From positions 1 through 64,000 of the forward strand of contig NZ_FSRE01000001.1 in NCBI RefSeq assembly GCF_900141795.1: 64,000 bases of DNA, read 5' to 3'. Position 1 is the stretch's first letter, and every line of letters begins with the position of its first letter. The notes beneath the pieces were generated by a model. It worked only from the letters and a program-made list of their open reading frames with translations, was not told the origin of the DNA and made no database searches. Shown here one piece after another: positions 27,076-35,664 of the stretch. The translations under genes and the position numbers were made by a program. This DNA comes from Sulfurivirga caldicuralii (GTDB lineage Bacteria; Pseudomonadota; Gammaproteobacteria; Thiomicrospirales; Thiomicrospiraceae).

Positions 27076-27543
27076 CTACCATCCAAATGGATTCGATGGT
27101 ATGGAAAAACTCGGTGTGCTGAAACTTGGGCTCGGCATGCTCCAGTTGTTCATGTTCGGCCAGCTGCCATTTCCCGGCCACCAGCTGTTGTTTCGGTGTC
27201 GCGGCGCATACCCATAGCCGTAGCCATACGCCGGCGGGGCATAGCCGCGTGGTGCGTAGCCATAGGCCGGATAGCCCCCATAACCGCCGTATGCGGGCGC
27301 GGCATAAGGTGTGGGGGCGGGTACTGCCGGAGACTGTGGCTGCGCCTGCTGCTGCGGTGCCACGGGCTGTGGCAGGTTGTTGGCCGGGGTGGTGTCGAGC
27401 CACTGCGCCCGCGGCTGGGTGGAGTTGTAGGCTTCTTCCGGCTGGGGCCAGGCTTCGCCGGCAGCGTGAGCCGAACTCCAGACCAGCAGCAGGGCGGCGA
27501 GGAGGGGGGTCCCCGACTTTTTAAAAAGCGCGGTTTTATTCAT
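27076..27543 (-). CDS. Pro/Gly/Tyr-rich secreted protein, possibly sulfur-globule related
   Basis: The 155-residue product has a signal peptide (hydrophobic LLAALLLVWSSAHA), an N-terminal WPQPEEAYNSTQPRAQW segment, a Pro/Ala/Gln-rich stretch, GYGGYPAYGYAPRGY repeats and a Ser/Pro/Phe/Trp-rich end. Codons 8-13 (Lys-Lys-Ser-Gly-Thr-Pro), the basic part of the signal peptide, come from copy 2 of the 18-bp interspersed element read antisense. The ATG overlaps the end of the RND permease gene by 8 bases. Function is unknown; composition and the neighbouring Gly/Tyr-rich gene suggest a structural envelope or globule protein. Confidence 0.65.
   Translation of the reverse strand: MNKTALFKKSGTPLLAALLLVWSSAHAAGEAWPQPEEAYNSTQPRAQWLDTTPANNLPQPVAPQQQAQPQSPAVPAPTPYAAPAYGGYGGYPAYGYAPRGYAPPAYGYGYGYAPRHRNNSWWPGNGSWPNMNNWSMPSPSFSTPSFSIPSNPFGW
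27505..27522 (+). repeat. 18-bp interspersed element, copy 2 (in a signal peptide)
   Basis: Exact core GGGGGTCCCCGACTTTTT on the plus strand. It is antisense to the secreted-protein gene, where it encodes Lys-Lys-Ser-Gly-Thr-Pro at residues 8-13. Confidence 0.97.
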
Positions 27544-30500
27544 CGTCCAGATCCTTCAGTTTGATGCCCCGTTTGTGCCCTTTACGGGATTTTTTGGGCG
27601 TTTTTGCTTCCGATTGCGGCTTTTGCGTGTTGTTTTCCGCTGTTTCAGGTTTTTCGGGCGCTGTGGCCGGTTTCGACGCGCCTTCAGCAGCCGCCGTATC
27701 GACCTCGGTGGTGGAAGAAGGTGTTGCCCCGCTTTCATCTGATGCGCCGGCTTTGGCCTGTGTCACATCAGTGGGGGCAACGGGCGAGGGTTTAACCTCC
27801 TCTGGTTCGGTGTGAGGCTGGGCCTGGCCCGCCTCGGGATGTTCTCGGGTCGGCACGGCGCACTGGGCCTGCAGGTTCAGGTCTTCATCTTCCACCTTGG
27901 GACAAAAGGCGTTGCGTGCGCTGACGCAGCCCAGCGGGATGACCACGAGGGTCAGAATGGTGGAGACCAGCGTGCCGAACATGAGCGAGATGGCCATGCC
28001 CTGGAAGATGGGGTCGAACAGAATGACGCTGGAACCGAGCACCAGTGCCAGTGCGGTAATGAGAATGGGGCGGGTGCGCGTCTTGCACGCCAGCACCACG
28101 GCGTCTACCACCGGCACACCGCTGTTGATGGCCTGCCGGGAGAAGTCCACCAGCAGGATGGAGTTGCGCACGATAATCCCCGCCAGGGCGATAAAGCCGA
28201 TCATGGAGGTGGCGGTAAACTCGGCGCCCAGCAGCCAGTGGCCCGGGGCGATGCCGATCAGTGTGAGCGGAATGGGCGCCATGACGATCAGCGGCACGAG
28301 GAAGTTCTTGAATTCCCATACCACCAGCATGTAGATCACCAGCAGGGCGACGCCGAAGGCCAGCCCCATGTCGCGGAAGGTTTCGTAGGTGACGGTCCAT
28401 TCACCACTCCACAGCACGCCTTTCTCCCGCAGAGCATCTGGCGTGAAGACGTAGTTGAACTGCAGATCCTTCAGCTTCGGCACCTGATTGGCCAGCTCCT
28501 GAATCTGCAGCATGCCGTAGATGGGCGCGCCAAGGCGTCCCACGCCGGTGCCGGTGACATACTGCACCGGTGTGAGGTCCTTGTGATAGATGACCGGCTG
28601 CTGCATTTCCATCACGAAGCGGCCCAGTTCAGCCAGCGGCACGGTATAGCCGTGTTCGGAGGGCACCGGGATCTGGCCGATGCGGGCAAACTGGGCGCGC
28701 TCTTCCAGCGGCACCTGCAGGGTGATGTAGGTGGGCTCGCGCACGAAACCTTCCTTGACGTCGCCCACCTTGAACTCACCCATGGCCATTTTGACGGTCT
28801 GGTTGATGGTTTGCACGCTGATGCCCTTTTCCATGGCCTTCTGCTTGTCGATGACGAAGCGCCAGGTGGCATGGGGCATGGTGAGCATGTTGTCCACGTC
28901 GGAAACCAGCGGTGCGGCCTCAAACACATTCGTCAGCAGCTTGGTGATCTGCTCGCGCTGTTTGTCGCCCGGCGCATAGACTTCAGCCACGATGGGCTGC
29001 AGCACCGGCGGACCCGGCGGCATTTCCACTACATGCAGGGTGGCGCCGACCGCCTTGGCGATGGGCTGCAGCTGCTCGCGCACCGCCTCGGCGATTTCGT
29101 GGCTGCTGCGTTCGCGTTCATGCTTGTCCACCAGATGGACCTGTATGTCACCCTGCCAGGGGTTCTGGCGCAGGTAGTAGTGACGCACCAGCCCATTGAA
29201 GTCGAAGGGCGCGGCGGTGCCGGCGTAGGATTCCAGGGTCTTGACTTCGGGCACCTTCTGCAGCTCGGTCACCAGACGGTGGGCCAGGTTGGCGGTGACG
29301 GGCAGGGCGGTGCCTTCCGGGAAGTCGAACACCACGCTGAAGTCCGGCTTGTTGTCGTAGGGCAGCAGCTTGACCGGCACGGCCTTGGTGGCTACCAGCA
29401 TGATGGCGATGACAAAGCCTGCGATGATCGCCAGCAGAAAGCCCCAGCCCTTCATCTTGTCGATGAGCAGGCTGGTGAGCAGGACGCGGAAGAAGCTTTC
29501 GATCTTCTCGCTCTGGCGGTGTTCGCGCTCTTCCGCCTTTGCCAGCTGCTGCATCGTGGGGCGGATACGCTGTGCCAGCCAGGGGGTAAAGGCAAAGGCG
29601 GCAAACAGGGAGATGACCATGGCGACGGAGCCCAGGGCCGGGATGGGTGCCATGTAGGGGCCCATCATGCCGGAGACGAAGCCCATGGGGGCCAGGGCGG
29701 CGATCACCGTCAGCGTGGCGATGATGGTGGGGTTGCCCACCTCGGACACCGCATCGATGGTGGTGCGCACGCTGACGCGGCCTTCTTCCAGCCAGCGCCG
29801 GTAGATGTTTTCCAGTACCACCACGGCATCGTCCACCAGAATACCAATGGAGAAGATGAGGGCGAACAGGGAGACGCGGTCGATGGTGAAGCCGCCCAGC
29901 CACGCGGCGAAGACGGTGGAAAGGATGACCGCGGGAATGACAATCACGGTGACCACGGCGGCGCGCCAGCCGAGGAAGAACCACACCAGTGCGGTGACGG
30001 AGCCGGTGGCGATGAACAGCTTGAAGATCAGTTCGTTCACCTTGTCATTGGCGGTCTTGCCGTAGTTGCGGCTGACGGTGACGTGCACATCATCGGGGAT
30101 GAGAATGCCGCGCAGGCTCTCTAGTTTCTGGATGGCTGCTTCCGCGACGGTAACACCATTGGAAAGGGGTTTTTTTGCAATGGCGATGGTCACGGCCGGT
30201 TCGCCGTCCGGGGCCTTCAGATTCCCTTCGTAGGCCGGGCCGGTATAGCGCAGCACGATATTGGAAATGTCGCTGTGGCCCAGGGACACCTTGGCAATGT
30301 CGCGCACATACACCGGCTTGTTGTTGACCACGCCGACCACGAGGTTTTTCACGTCCTCTACGCTCTTGAGGAAGTCGCCGGTATAGACGCGGAAGGTGCG
30401 CTGAAAGGCTTCCACTTCGCCCGCCTGCAGCTCGGAGTTGGCGGCGCGGATGACGCGACCGATCTGGCTCAGCGGGATGCCATAGCCGGACAGTCTTTCC

Positions 30501-31102
30501 GGATCCACATCGATGCGGATTTCCCGCGGCTCACCACCGACGATAAAGCCCTGCGCCGAGTCGGGCACCTTGGACAGCTCCTGCAGCACATCCAGTGCCA
30601 GCAGGCGCAGCTGCGACTGATCCAGAACCGAAGAGGAGAGCGTGAAGGTCACCACCGGCACATCGTCGGCGCCCTTGGGCTTGACCAGTGGCATTTCCAC
30701 GCCCGGGGGGATCTTGTCCATGTTGGAGGCCAGCTTGTTATACAGCTTGACCAGGGATTTCTCCATGTCTTCGCCCACTTCGTATTCCACCGTCACCATG
30801 CCCTGACCGCGGGCGGAGGCGGAATAGACGTGCTTGACGCCCTTGATTTCGTGCAGGAGCCGCTCCAGCGGCTCGGCCACCAGCGCCTCCACCTGCTTGT
30901 TGGAGGCCCCGGGATAGCTGACAAAAATGTCCGCCATGGGCACGGAAATCTGCGGGTCTTCCTGCCGCGGCGTGATGATCACGCCGATAATGCCGACCAC
31001 CAGAAACGCCATCAGGAACAGCGGCGTTAGCGGCGAATTGATATAGCTGCGCGCGAAGCTGCCGGCAATGTCTTTCGTTTTGGGTTCCATGGGTTCAGAC
31101 AC
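27536..31102 (-). CDS. RND-family efflux permease with low-complexity C-terminal tail
   Basis: The 1188-residue protein has the AcrB/MexB-type layout: 12 membrane helices with two large periplasmic loops. PRQEDPQISVPMADIFVSYP follows helix 1 and SIGILVDDAVVVLENIYR is the helix-4 proton-relay region with its Asp pair. After helix 12 comes a tail of about 130 residues rich in Pro, Glu, Ala and Thr, ending in a basic KKSRKGHKRG stretch. The GTG at 31102 was chosen for GAGGA eight bases upstream; TTG at 31132 and ATG at 31090 are alternatives. It forms a unit with the adaptor upstream. The substrate is unknown. Confidence 0.93.
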   Translation of the reverse strand: MSEPMEPKTKDIAGSFARSYINSPLTPLFLMAFLVVGIIGVIITPRQEDPQISVPMADIFVSYPGASNKQVEALVAEPLERLLHEIKGVKHVYSASARGQGMVTVEYEVGEDMEKSLVKLYNKLASNMDKIPPGVEMPLVKPKGADDVPVVTFTLSSSVLDQSQLRLLALDVLQELSKVPDSAQGFIVGGEPREIRIDVDPERLSGYGIPLSQIGRVIRAANSELQAGEVEAFQRTFRVYTGDFLKSVEDVKNLVVGVVNNKPVYVRDIAKVSLGHSDISNIVLRYTGPAYEGNLKAPDGEPAVTIAIAKKPLSNGVTVAEAAIQKLESLRGILIPDDVHVTVSRNYGKTANDKVNELIFKLFIATGSVTALVWFFLGWRAAVVTVIVIPAVILSTVFAAWLGGFTIDRVSLFALIFSIGILVDDAVVVLENIYRRWLEEGRVSVRTTIDAVSEVGNPTIIATLTVIAALAPMGFVSGMMGPYMAPIPALGSVAMVISLFAAFAFTPWLAQRIRPTMQQLAKAEEREHRQSEKIESFFRVLLTSLLIDKMKGWGFLLAIIAGFVIAIMLVATKAVPVKLLPYDNKPDFSVVFDFPEGTALPVTANLAHRLVTELQKVPEVKTLESYAGTAAPFDFNGLVRHYYLRQNPWQGDIQVHLVDKHERERSSHEIAEAVREQLQPIAKAVGATLHVVEMPPGPPVLQPIVAEVYAPGDKQREQITKLLTNVFEAAPLVSDVDNMLTMPHATWRFVIDKQKAMEKGISVQTINQTVKMAMGEFKVGDVKEGFVREPTYITLQVPLEERAQFARIGQIPVPSEHGYTVPLAELGRFVMEMQQPVIYHKDLTPVQYVTGTGVGRLGAPIYGMLQIQELANQVPKLKDLQFNYVFTPDALREKGVLWSGEWTVTYETFRDMGLAFGVALLVIYMLVVWEFKNFLVPLIVMAPIPLTLIGIAPGHWLLGAEFTATSMIGFIALAGIIVRNSILLVDFSRQAINSGVPVVDAVVLACKTRTRPILITALALVLGSSVILFDPIFQGMAISLMFGTLVSTILTLVVIPLGCVSARNAFCPKVEDEDLNLQAQCAVPTREHPEAGQAQPHTEPEEVKPSPVAPTDVTQAKAGASDESGATPSSTTEVDTAAAEGASKPATAPEKPETAENNTQKPQSEAKTPKKSRKGHKRGIKLKDLDDE

Positions 31103-31128
31103 GGTTGTGTTCCTCAGCCTTCGCGTAA

Positions 31129-32319
31129 TCAATCGTCATCGTGTTCGTCTTGGTTGTCATCGCCTTCCGCCGGCTGCGGTTCCAGCAGCTGGCCATCGCG
31201 ATACACCATGCCGGAGTGGATATTGGGTGGCGGATCGAGAATGACCTTCTCGCCGGCGCGCAGACCCGACAGCACCAGATGGTAGCCGTTCTTACCCTGC
31301 TGGCTCAGGCGCACGATCTTCATGTGGACCTCACCGGTTTTGGGATCCACCACATACACGGCGGGCAGGCTGCCACGCCTGACGATGGCGCTTTCCGGCA
31401 CTACCGGGAACTTGAGGTTGTTGCTCTGCGGGTTGGGCAGATAGACCTCGGCATACATGCCCGGTGCGGCGCGCGCACCGAGGGGAATGTCAAACTTCAC
31501 CTTCACCGTGTGCTGCTTGTCGTCCGCCACCGGGAAGATCTGCGCCACGCGCACATTGATGGGGGTGCCGTGGTTGATGCTGGCCTGGAAGATGCGCCCC
31601 TTTTCGATGGCGCCCATCAGGCTGACGGGGACGTTCACCTCAATGGAGAGATGGTTGCTCTTGGCAAAGTCCATGATGGGCTGGCCGGGCTGCACGGTAT
31701 CGCCCACTTCCACGAACTTCTTCACGATCACACCGTCGAAGGGTGCCAGTAGCTTGGTGTAGCGCAGCAGCACGTCGATTTCCTCGATCTGGGCGCGTGC
31801 CGCCTCCATCTGCGCCAGCGCCTCCTTGATGCGGTTGCGTGCCGCGATCAGATCGGCTCGGCGCGCGGCGTCGTAGTCGGTAATGTCCATCGCCTCGCTC
31901 ATGGGGCGAGAGAACATCTGGTCGAACATGCTGGGCAGCCCCATACCGGGCATTGGCGTCTTGGACTGGGGCGCCCACAGCTCGCGGTTATACATGGTGA
32001 TGGCGTTCTGATAGGCGGCTGCAGCACGCTGCCATTGGGCGTAGGCGGCCTTGCGCTTGGCCAGCAGCGCGGAATCGTCGATGGACGCCAGCAGGGTGCC
32101 CTTCTTGAAGCGATCACCTTCCTCGCCAGCGAGGTAGTTGATCTGACCGGCGCTCTGTGCCGTGAGCGTCACCTTTTTAAAGGGGATGACTGTGCCGCCT
32201 AGTTTCACGTAGCTGTCGTAAACCTGTGCCTTGACCTCGGCGACTGCCACCTTGGCCCAGCCCGGCAGGGAAAAGGTGGCCAGCGCGGCGGCGAAAAGAA
32301 GGCCCTTTATGCGTTGCAT
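31129..32319 (-). CDS. HlyD/MexA-type periplasmic adaptor of an RND pump
   Basis: The 396-residue protein has a signal peptide (LLFAAALATFSLPGWA), a lipoyl half-motif (AQSAGQINYLAGEEGDRFKKG), an alpha-hairpin (about residues 85-185), a second lipoyl half (TKLLAPFDGVIVKKFVEVG) and beta-barrel and membrane-proximal domains. A Glu/Asp-rich end (EGDDNQDEHDDD) may bind metal. CAGGAG precedes the ATG. Its stop is 26 bp before the permease GTG. No outer-membrane channel gene is nearby. Confidence 0.92.
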   Translation of the reverse strand: MQRIKGLLFAAALATFSLPGWAKVAVAEVKAQVYDSYVKLGGTVIPFKKVTLTAQSAGQINYLAGEEGDRFKKGTLLASIDDSALLAKRKAAYAQWQRAAAAYQNAITMYNRELWAPQSKTPMPGMGLPSMFDQMFSRPMSEAMDITDYDAARRADLIAARNRIKEALAQMEAARAQIEEIDVLLRYTKLLAPFDGVIVKKFVEVGDTVQPGQPIMDFAKSNHLSIEVNVPVSLMGAIEKGRIFQASINHGTPINVRVAQIFPVADDKQHTVKVKFDIPLGARAAPGMYAEVYLPNPQSNNLKFPVVPESAIVRRGSLPAVYVVDPKTGEVHMKIVRLSQQGKNGYHLVLSGLRAGEKVILDPPPNIHSGMVYRDGQLLEPQPAEGDDNQDEHDDD

Positions 32320-32628
32320 GGTGTGCTCCTGACGCGAAATTCGTTACAGAGGCTACACAATAATTGAAAGGTCGGAAGGCGGGAAACTAAAAAATATTTA
32401 TGGGCTATAAGCAAAATTGCAAAACCATGCTATCTTTAAGGCGCTGCGCACATAAGTATTTGAATTTATTATAATATCGGAATATTCTTATATCGTCTTT
32501 TGTTGTTATTGCAATTACTTATAAGTCGTCTTTATGCTGGTTAATTTCGCTTTTTCACTAAATTAGAAAAAGGTGAAATACGAGCAAAATAAGCAAAAAC
32601 TAAAATGATGCGGGCGAGTAAAAAGCGC
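32320..32628. other. AT-rich non-coding region upstream of the RND operon
   Basis: About 310 bp are far richer in A and T than the flanking DNA and carry no convincing reading frame. Pole-like elements such as TATTATAAT occur around 32467-32475 on either strand. It lies between the adaptor start and the radical SAM terminator, and probably holds the adaptor-permease promoter. I see no defined operator. Confidence 0.5.
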
Positions 32629-32658
32629 AAAAAAAAAAAGCGGCCATAAGAGCCGCTT
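32629..32658 (-). terminator. Terminator after the radical SAM gene
   Basis: AAGCGGC (32638-32644) pairs with GCCGCTT (32652-32658) with a seven-base loop. Read on the minus strand a run of about ten T follows. It lies 48 bp past the radical SAM stop at 32706. Confidence 0.9.
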
Positions 32659-32705
32659 GAGGTCGGTTGAGCGCCGCACACCCGGGCTTGAACACGCGAT
32701 TCCGT

Positions 32706-33803
32706 TCAGGCGTGCAGACGGATGGGCAGGCGCCGGCTGCCCCAGTCCCCCGGCTGCTCCTCGAACACGCCGGCGATTTCAGCGCCGCAGTGGGCGCAGC
32801 AGCAGCCATCTTTGAGTTGCCACAGGGTGATGTCGTAGCCGACGCGGCCGATGACCGGCTGCTTGCACTGCGGGCAGTAGGTGGTCTGCCCGGCAGGATC
32901 GAGCACATTGCCGGTATAGACATAATTGAGCCCGTGTTCCATGGCAATTTTGCGTGCTTCCTCCAGCTTGTGCGGCGGCGTGGGCGGCACATCCAGCATG
33001 CGGAAGTCCGGATGGAACGCGGTAAAGTGCAGCGGCGTATCCGGCCCGCAGTGGTCGATGATCCACTGGCTCATCTTTTCCAGCTCTTCCGGGCTGTCGT
33101 TGTGCCCCGGAATCAGCAGCGTGGTGAGCTCGACCCAGCAATCGGTCTCCTTCACCGCGTATTCAATGGTATCCAGCACCGGCTGCAGATGGCCGCCGGT
33201 GAGCTTGCGGTAGAAGTCCTCGCTGAAGCCCTTCAGGTCGATATTGGCCGCATCCATGTGCTTGAAGAATTCCTGCCGCGGCTCCGGGTTGATGTAACCG
33301 GCCGTCACCGCCACATTCTTGATGCCCTTTTCGCGACACGCCCTGGCGGTATCGATGGCGTATTCAAAGAAGATGACCGGGTCATTGTAGGTATAGGCTA
33401 CGGCGCGGCAGCCGGTACGCAGCGCGGCATCGGCCAGGTCTTGGGGCATGGCTTCGTCCATGAGGCGATCCATGTCGCGCGCCTTGGACATGTCCCAGTT
33501 CTGGCAGTATTTGCACGCCAGATTGCAGCCGGCAGTGCCGAACGAGAGCACCGGCGTGCCCGGCAGAAAGTGGTTGAGTGGTTTTTTCTCGATGGGGTCG
33601 ATCACAAAGCCGCTGGAGCGGCCATAGCTGGTGAGCCACAGCTGGTCATCCTGGCGCATGCGGATAAAGCAGAAGCCGCGTTGTCCCTCGTGCAGCTTGC
33701 ATTCGCGCGGGCACAGATCACACTGGATCAGATCCCCCTCCCAGTGCCAGTAGCCCACGGGAATGACGTGCGGGTCGTTGGTATCAATGCGTTCCTTGGT
33801 CAT
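32706..33803 (-). CDS. amrS: AmmeMemoRadiSam system radical SAM enzyme
   Basis: The 365-residue protein resembles pyruvate formate-lyase activating enzymes. An early Cys-rich part (IQCDLCPRECKLHEGQRGFC) precedes the iron-sulfur motif CNLACKYC, and a further Cys set near the C terminus (YCPQCKQ, CCCAHCGAE) may hold a second metal site. The family occurs with MEMO1-like and AMMECR1-like proteins, which are encoded just across a 304-bp gap on the other strand. The reaction of this trio is not established. Symbol used only for the system name. Confidence 0.9.
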   Translation of the reverse strand: MTKERIDTNDPHVIPVGYWHWEGDLIQCDLCPRECKLHEGQRGFCFIRMRQDDQLWLTSYGRSSGFVIDPIEKKPLNHFLPGTPVLSFGTAGCNLACKYCQNWDMSKARDMDRLMDEAMPQDLADAALRTGCRAVAYTYNDPVIFFEYAIDTARACREKGIKNVAVTAGYINPEPRQEFFKHMDAANIDLKGFSEDFYRKLTGGHLQPVLDTIEYAVKETDCWVELTTLLIPGHNDSPEELEKMSQWIIDHCGPDTPLHFTAFHPDFRMLDVPPTPPHKLEEARKIAMEHGLNYVYTGNVLDPAGQTTYCPQCKQPVIGRVGYDITLWQLKDGCCCAHCGAEIAGVFEEQPGDWGSRRLPIRLHA

Positions 33804-33865
33804 GGGTCCCCCTTTTGAAATGGCTTGTCAAATAACCGGCAGCGGCATCCTCTCACCTGTCTCGC

Positions 33866-34030
33866 CCCGTTCAACCTGTTTGCACGCTCATGGTTTTGGC
33901 GTCAAGTTGCTGTAAAGCTTGCAGTGGGCGCGGCAGAACTGGCTGCGCTCAAACAGCTGCCACGCTGGCCCCTCTGCTGACGCCAACAATTGGCACCGCC
34001 ACAAATCGCCGTGCAGACAGGTTGAACGGG
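33866..34030. repeat. 165-bp imperfect palindrome with nested arms, MITE-like
   Basis: CCCGTTCAACCTGTTTGCACG (33866-33886) is repeated inverted at 34010-34030 with one mismatch in 21. Inside it TTGGCGTCA (33896-33904) faces TGACGCCAA (33978-33986), and GCGCGGCAG (33928-33936) faces CTGCCACGC (33957-33965). The arms share a common centre near 33945. The structure fills most of the gap between the radical SAM gene and the MEMO1 gene. It could be a small mobile-element relic or a cruciform regulatory element. Confidence 0.8.
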
Positions 34031-34107
34031 CTGCTCATGATGCCCCTCTTGGAAATCACGCATTCATCTATATATAGTCAATATTCCATAAAACAAGGAG
34101 GGGAGTT

Positions 34108-34920
34108 ATGGAAGGATTACGTATCAGACCGCCCGCGGTGGCCGGCATGTTCTATCCCGCTGATGCGGCCGAGCTTGATGTCATGCTGGAGCAGTGGCTC
34201 AGTGAGCGCCCGCCGGTGCCGCGGGAAGATCCGCCACGCGCGCTGATCGTGCCCCATGCCGGGTATGTCTATTCCGGCGAGGCGGCGGCACGCGCCTTCA
34301 GCCTGTGGAAGGGTGCCGACCAGATCGAAACGGTAGTGGTTGTGGGGCCGGCGCACCGCGTGCCCTTCTACGGCATCGCCACGGTCAGTGCTGATGCCCT
34401 GGCTACCCCGCTGGGCACGGTGCCGGTGGACACCGCGTTGCGCGACGAGCTGGTGCAGCGCTTCGACTTCGTCGGCTATCTGGATGAGGCGCATGCGCCC
34501 GAACACAGTCTGGAAGTGGAGCTGCCCTTTATTCAGAAAACCGTGCCGCAGGCGAAGGTGGTGCCGCTGCTCAACGGGCAGATCAGCGCCGAAGAGGAGG
34601 GGGCGCTGTTCGAGTATCTGTGGAACAAGCCGGGCGTCTATTTTGTGATCAGCTCGGATCTGAGCCATTACCACCCTTATGAAGAGGCTTGTCTCATCGA
34701 CGCGCAGACGGCGCATCTGATTGAAAGCGGCCGCTGGGACCAGCTGACGGGCGAACGCGCCTGCGGCTTCAAGGGCATCCAGGGGTTGCTGCAGGTGGCC
34801 GAGCGCCATCCGCTGGAGATGGCGCGGCTGGCGCTGGTGAACTCCGGCGATACTGCGGGGCCAAAAGATCAGGTGGTGGGCTACGGTGCCTGGGCCATCT
34901 GGGACGCAACAACGCAGTAA
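34108..34920 (+). CDS. amrB: AmmeMemoRadiSam system protein B (MEMO1 family)
   Basis: The 270-residue protein matches the MEMO1 family, related in fold to class III extradiol dioxygenases. RPPAVAGMFYPADAAELD, APHRVPFYG-like and VPHAGYVYSG segments with conserved histidines, HSLEVELPFIQ and SSDLSHYHPYEEA are visible. GGAGGGGAG before the ATG is a very strong ribosome site. It is followed after 27 bp by the AMMECR1 gene. Confidence 0.92.
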   Translation: MEGLRIRPPAVAGMFYPADAAELDVMLEQWLSERPPVPREDPPRALIVPHAGYVYSGEAAARAFSLWKGADQIETVVVVGPAHRVPFYGIATVSADALATPLGTVPVDTALRDELVQRFDFVGYLDEAHAPEHSLEVELPFIQKTVPQAKVVPLLNGQISAEEEGALFEYLWNKPGVYFVISSDLSHYHPYEEACLIDAQTAHLIESGRWDQLTGERACGFKGIQGLLQVAERHPLEMARLALVNSGDTAGPKDQVVGYGAWAIWDATTQ

Positions 34921-34947
34921 GTGCAGAAATGAGCAAGAGGTTAACGC

Positions 34948-35535
34948 ATGACAACACGCTTTACCCCTGAACAGCAGGAACTGCTCCTGCAGGTGGCCAA
35001 GGCCAGCATCAACCACGGTTTTCACACCGGCCAGCCGCTGCGCAATGTGCGCGTGGACGATCCGGTGCTGATGGAAGACGGCGCGGCCTTTGTCACCCTC
35101 AACCGGCGCAGCAGTCTGCGCGGCTGTATCGGCAGCCTGCAGGCCTATCGGCCGCTGGTGGAAGACGTGGCGGAAAACGCTTTCAATGCGGCGTTTCGCG
35201 ACCCGCGCTTTCCGCCGCTGACGCCGGAGGAGACAGCGGATCTGGATGTGGAGATTTCCGTGCTGACGCCGCCGGAGCCCATGACCGACTGCAGCTCGCC
35301 GCAAGCGCTGCTGGCGCAGTTGAAGCCGTTTGAAGACGGGCTGATCATCGACGATGGCGTGCACCGTGCCACCTTCCTGCCCAGCGTGTGGGAGCAGCTG
35401 CCGGACAAGGTGCAGTTCCTGCAGCATCTGATGGCCAAAGCGGGCATGACGCACTATTCGCCCAGCATGCGCTGCTGGCGCTACCATACGGTCAAGTTCG
35501 CCAAACCGTGGCGCGACATTCCCGACCCCATGTAG
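34948..35535 (+). CDS. amrA: AmmeMemoRadiSam system protein A (AMMECR1 family)
   Basis: The 195-residue protein has the AMMECR1 core LRGCIGSLQAYRPLVEDV and NAFNAAFRDPRFPPL, followed by DLDVEISVLTPPEPM and a C-terminal MRCWRYHTVKF. In eukaryotes and prokaryotes the family has no agreed biochemical role. Its tight pairing with the MEMO1 gene and the nearby radical SAM gene defines the three-part set. A terminator follows. Confidence 0.92.
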   Translation: MTTRFTPEQQELLLQVAKASINHGFHTGQPLRNVRVDDPVLMEDGAAFVTLNRRSSLRGCIGSLQAYRPLVEDVAENAFNAAFRDPRFPPLTPEETADLDVEISVLTPPEPMTDCSSPQALLAQLKPFEDGLIIDDGVHRATFLPSVWEQLPDKVQFLQHLMAKAGMTHYSPSMRCWRYHTVKFAKPWRDIPDPM

Positions 35536-35547
35536 GAGGGAGGAGAG

Positions 35548-35569
35548 AAGGGGCTTCGGCCCCTTTTTT
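35548..35569 (+). terminator. Rho-independent terminator after the AMMECR1 gene
   Basis: AAGGGGC (35548-35554), loop TTCG, GCCCCTT (35559-35565), then T-rich sequence to 35569. A UUCG tetraloop on a seven-pair GC-rich stem is a strong terminator. Confidence 0.93.
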
Positions 35570-35664
35570 ATTGGCGCGGGTGCAACGTCAGAGCGTGCGC
35601 AATACCGCAAAAGGCTTGAATCACGCTTGCGCGCAGCAATGGGACGCAGGCGGCAGTCGCCTGC

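Noticed and set aside
27812-30124. A 770-codon open frame antisense to the RND permease
   Set aside because: It is rich in His, Gly and Asp as expected of a shadow frame, has no ribosome site or family match, and the sense frame has all RND motifs.
31103-31132. TTG at 31132 as the RND permease start
   Set aside because: It lacks a ribosome site and adds ten residues; the GTG at 31102 has GAGGA at good spacing.
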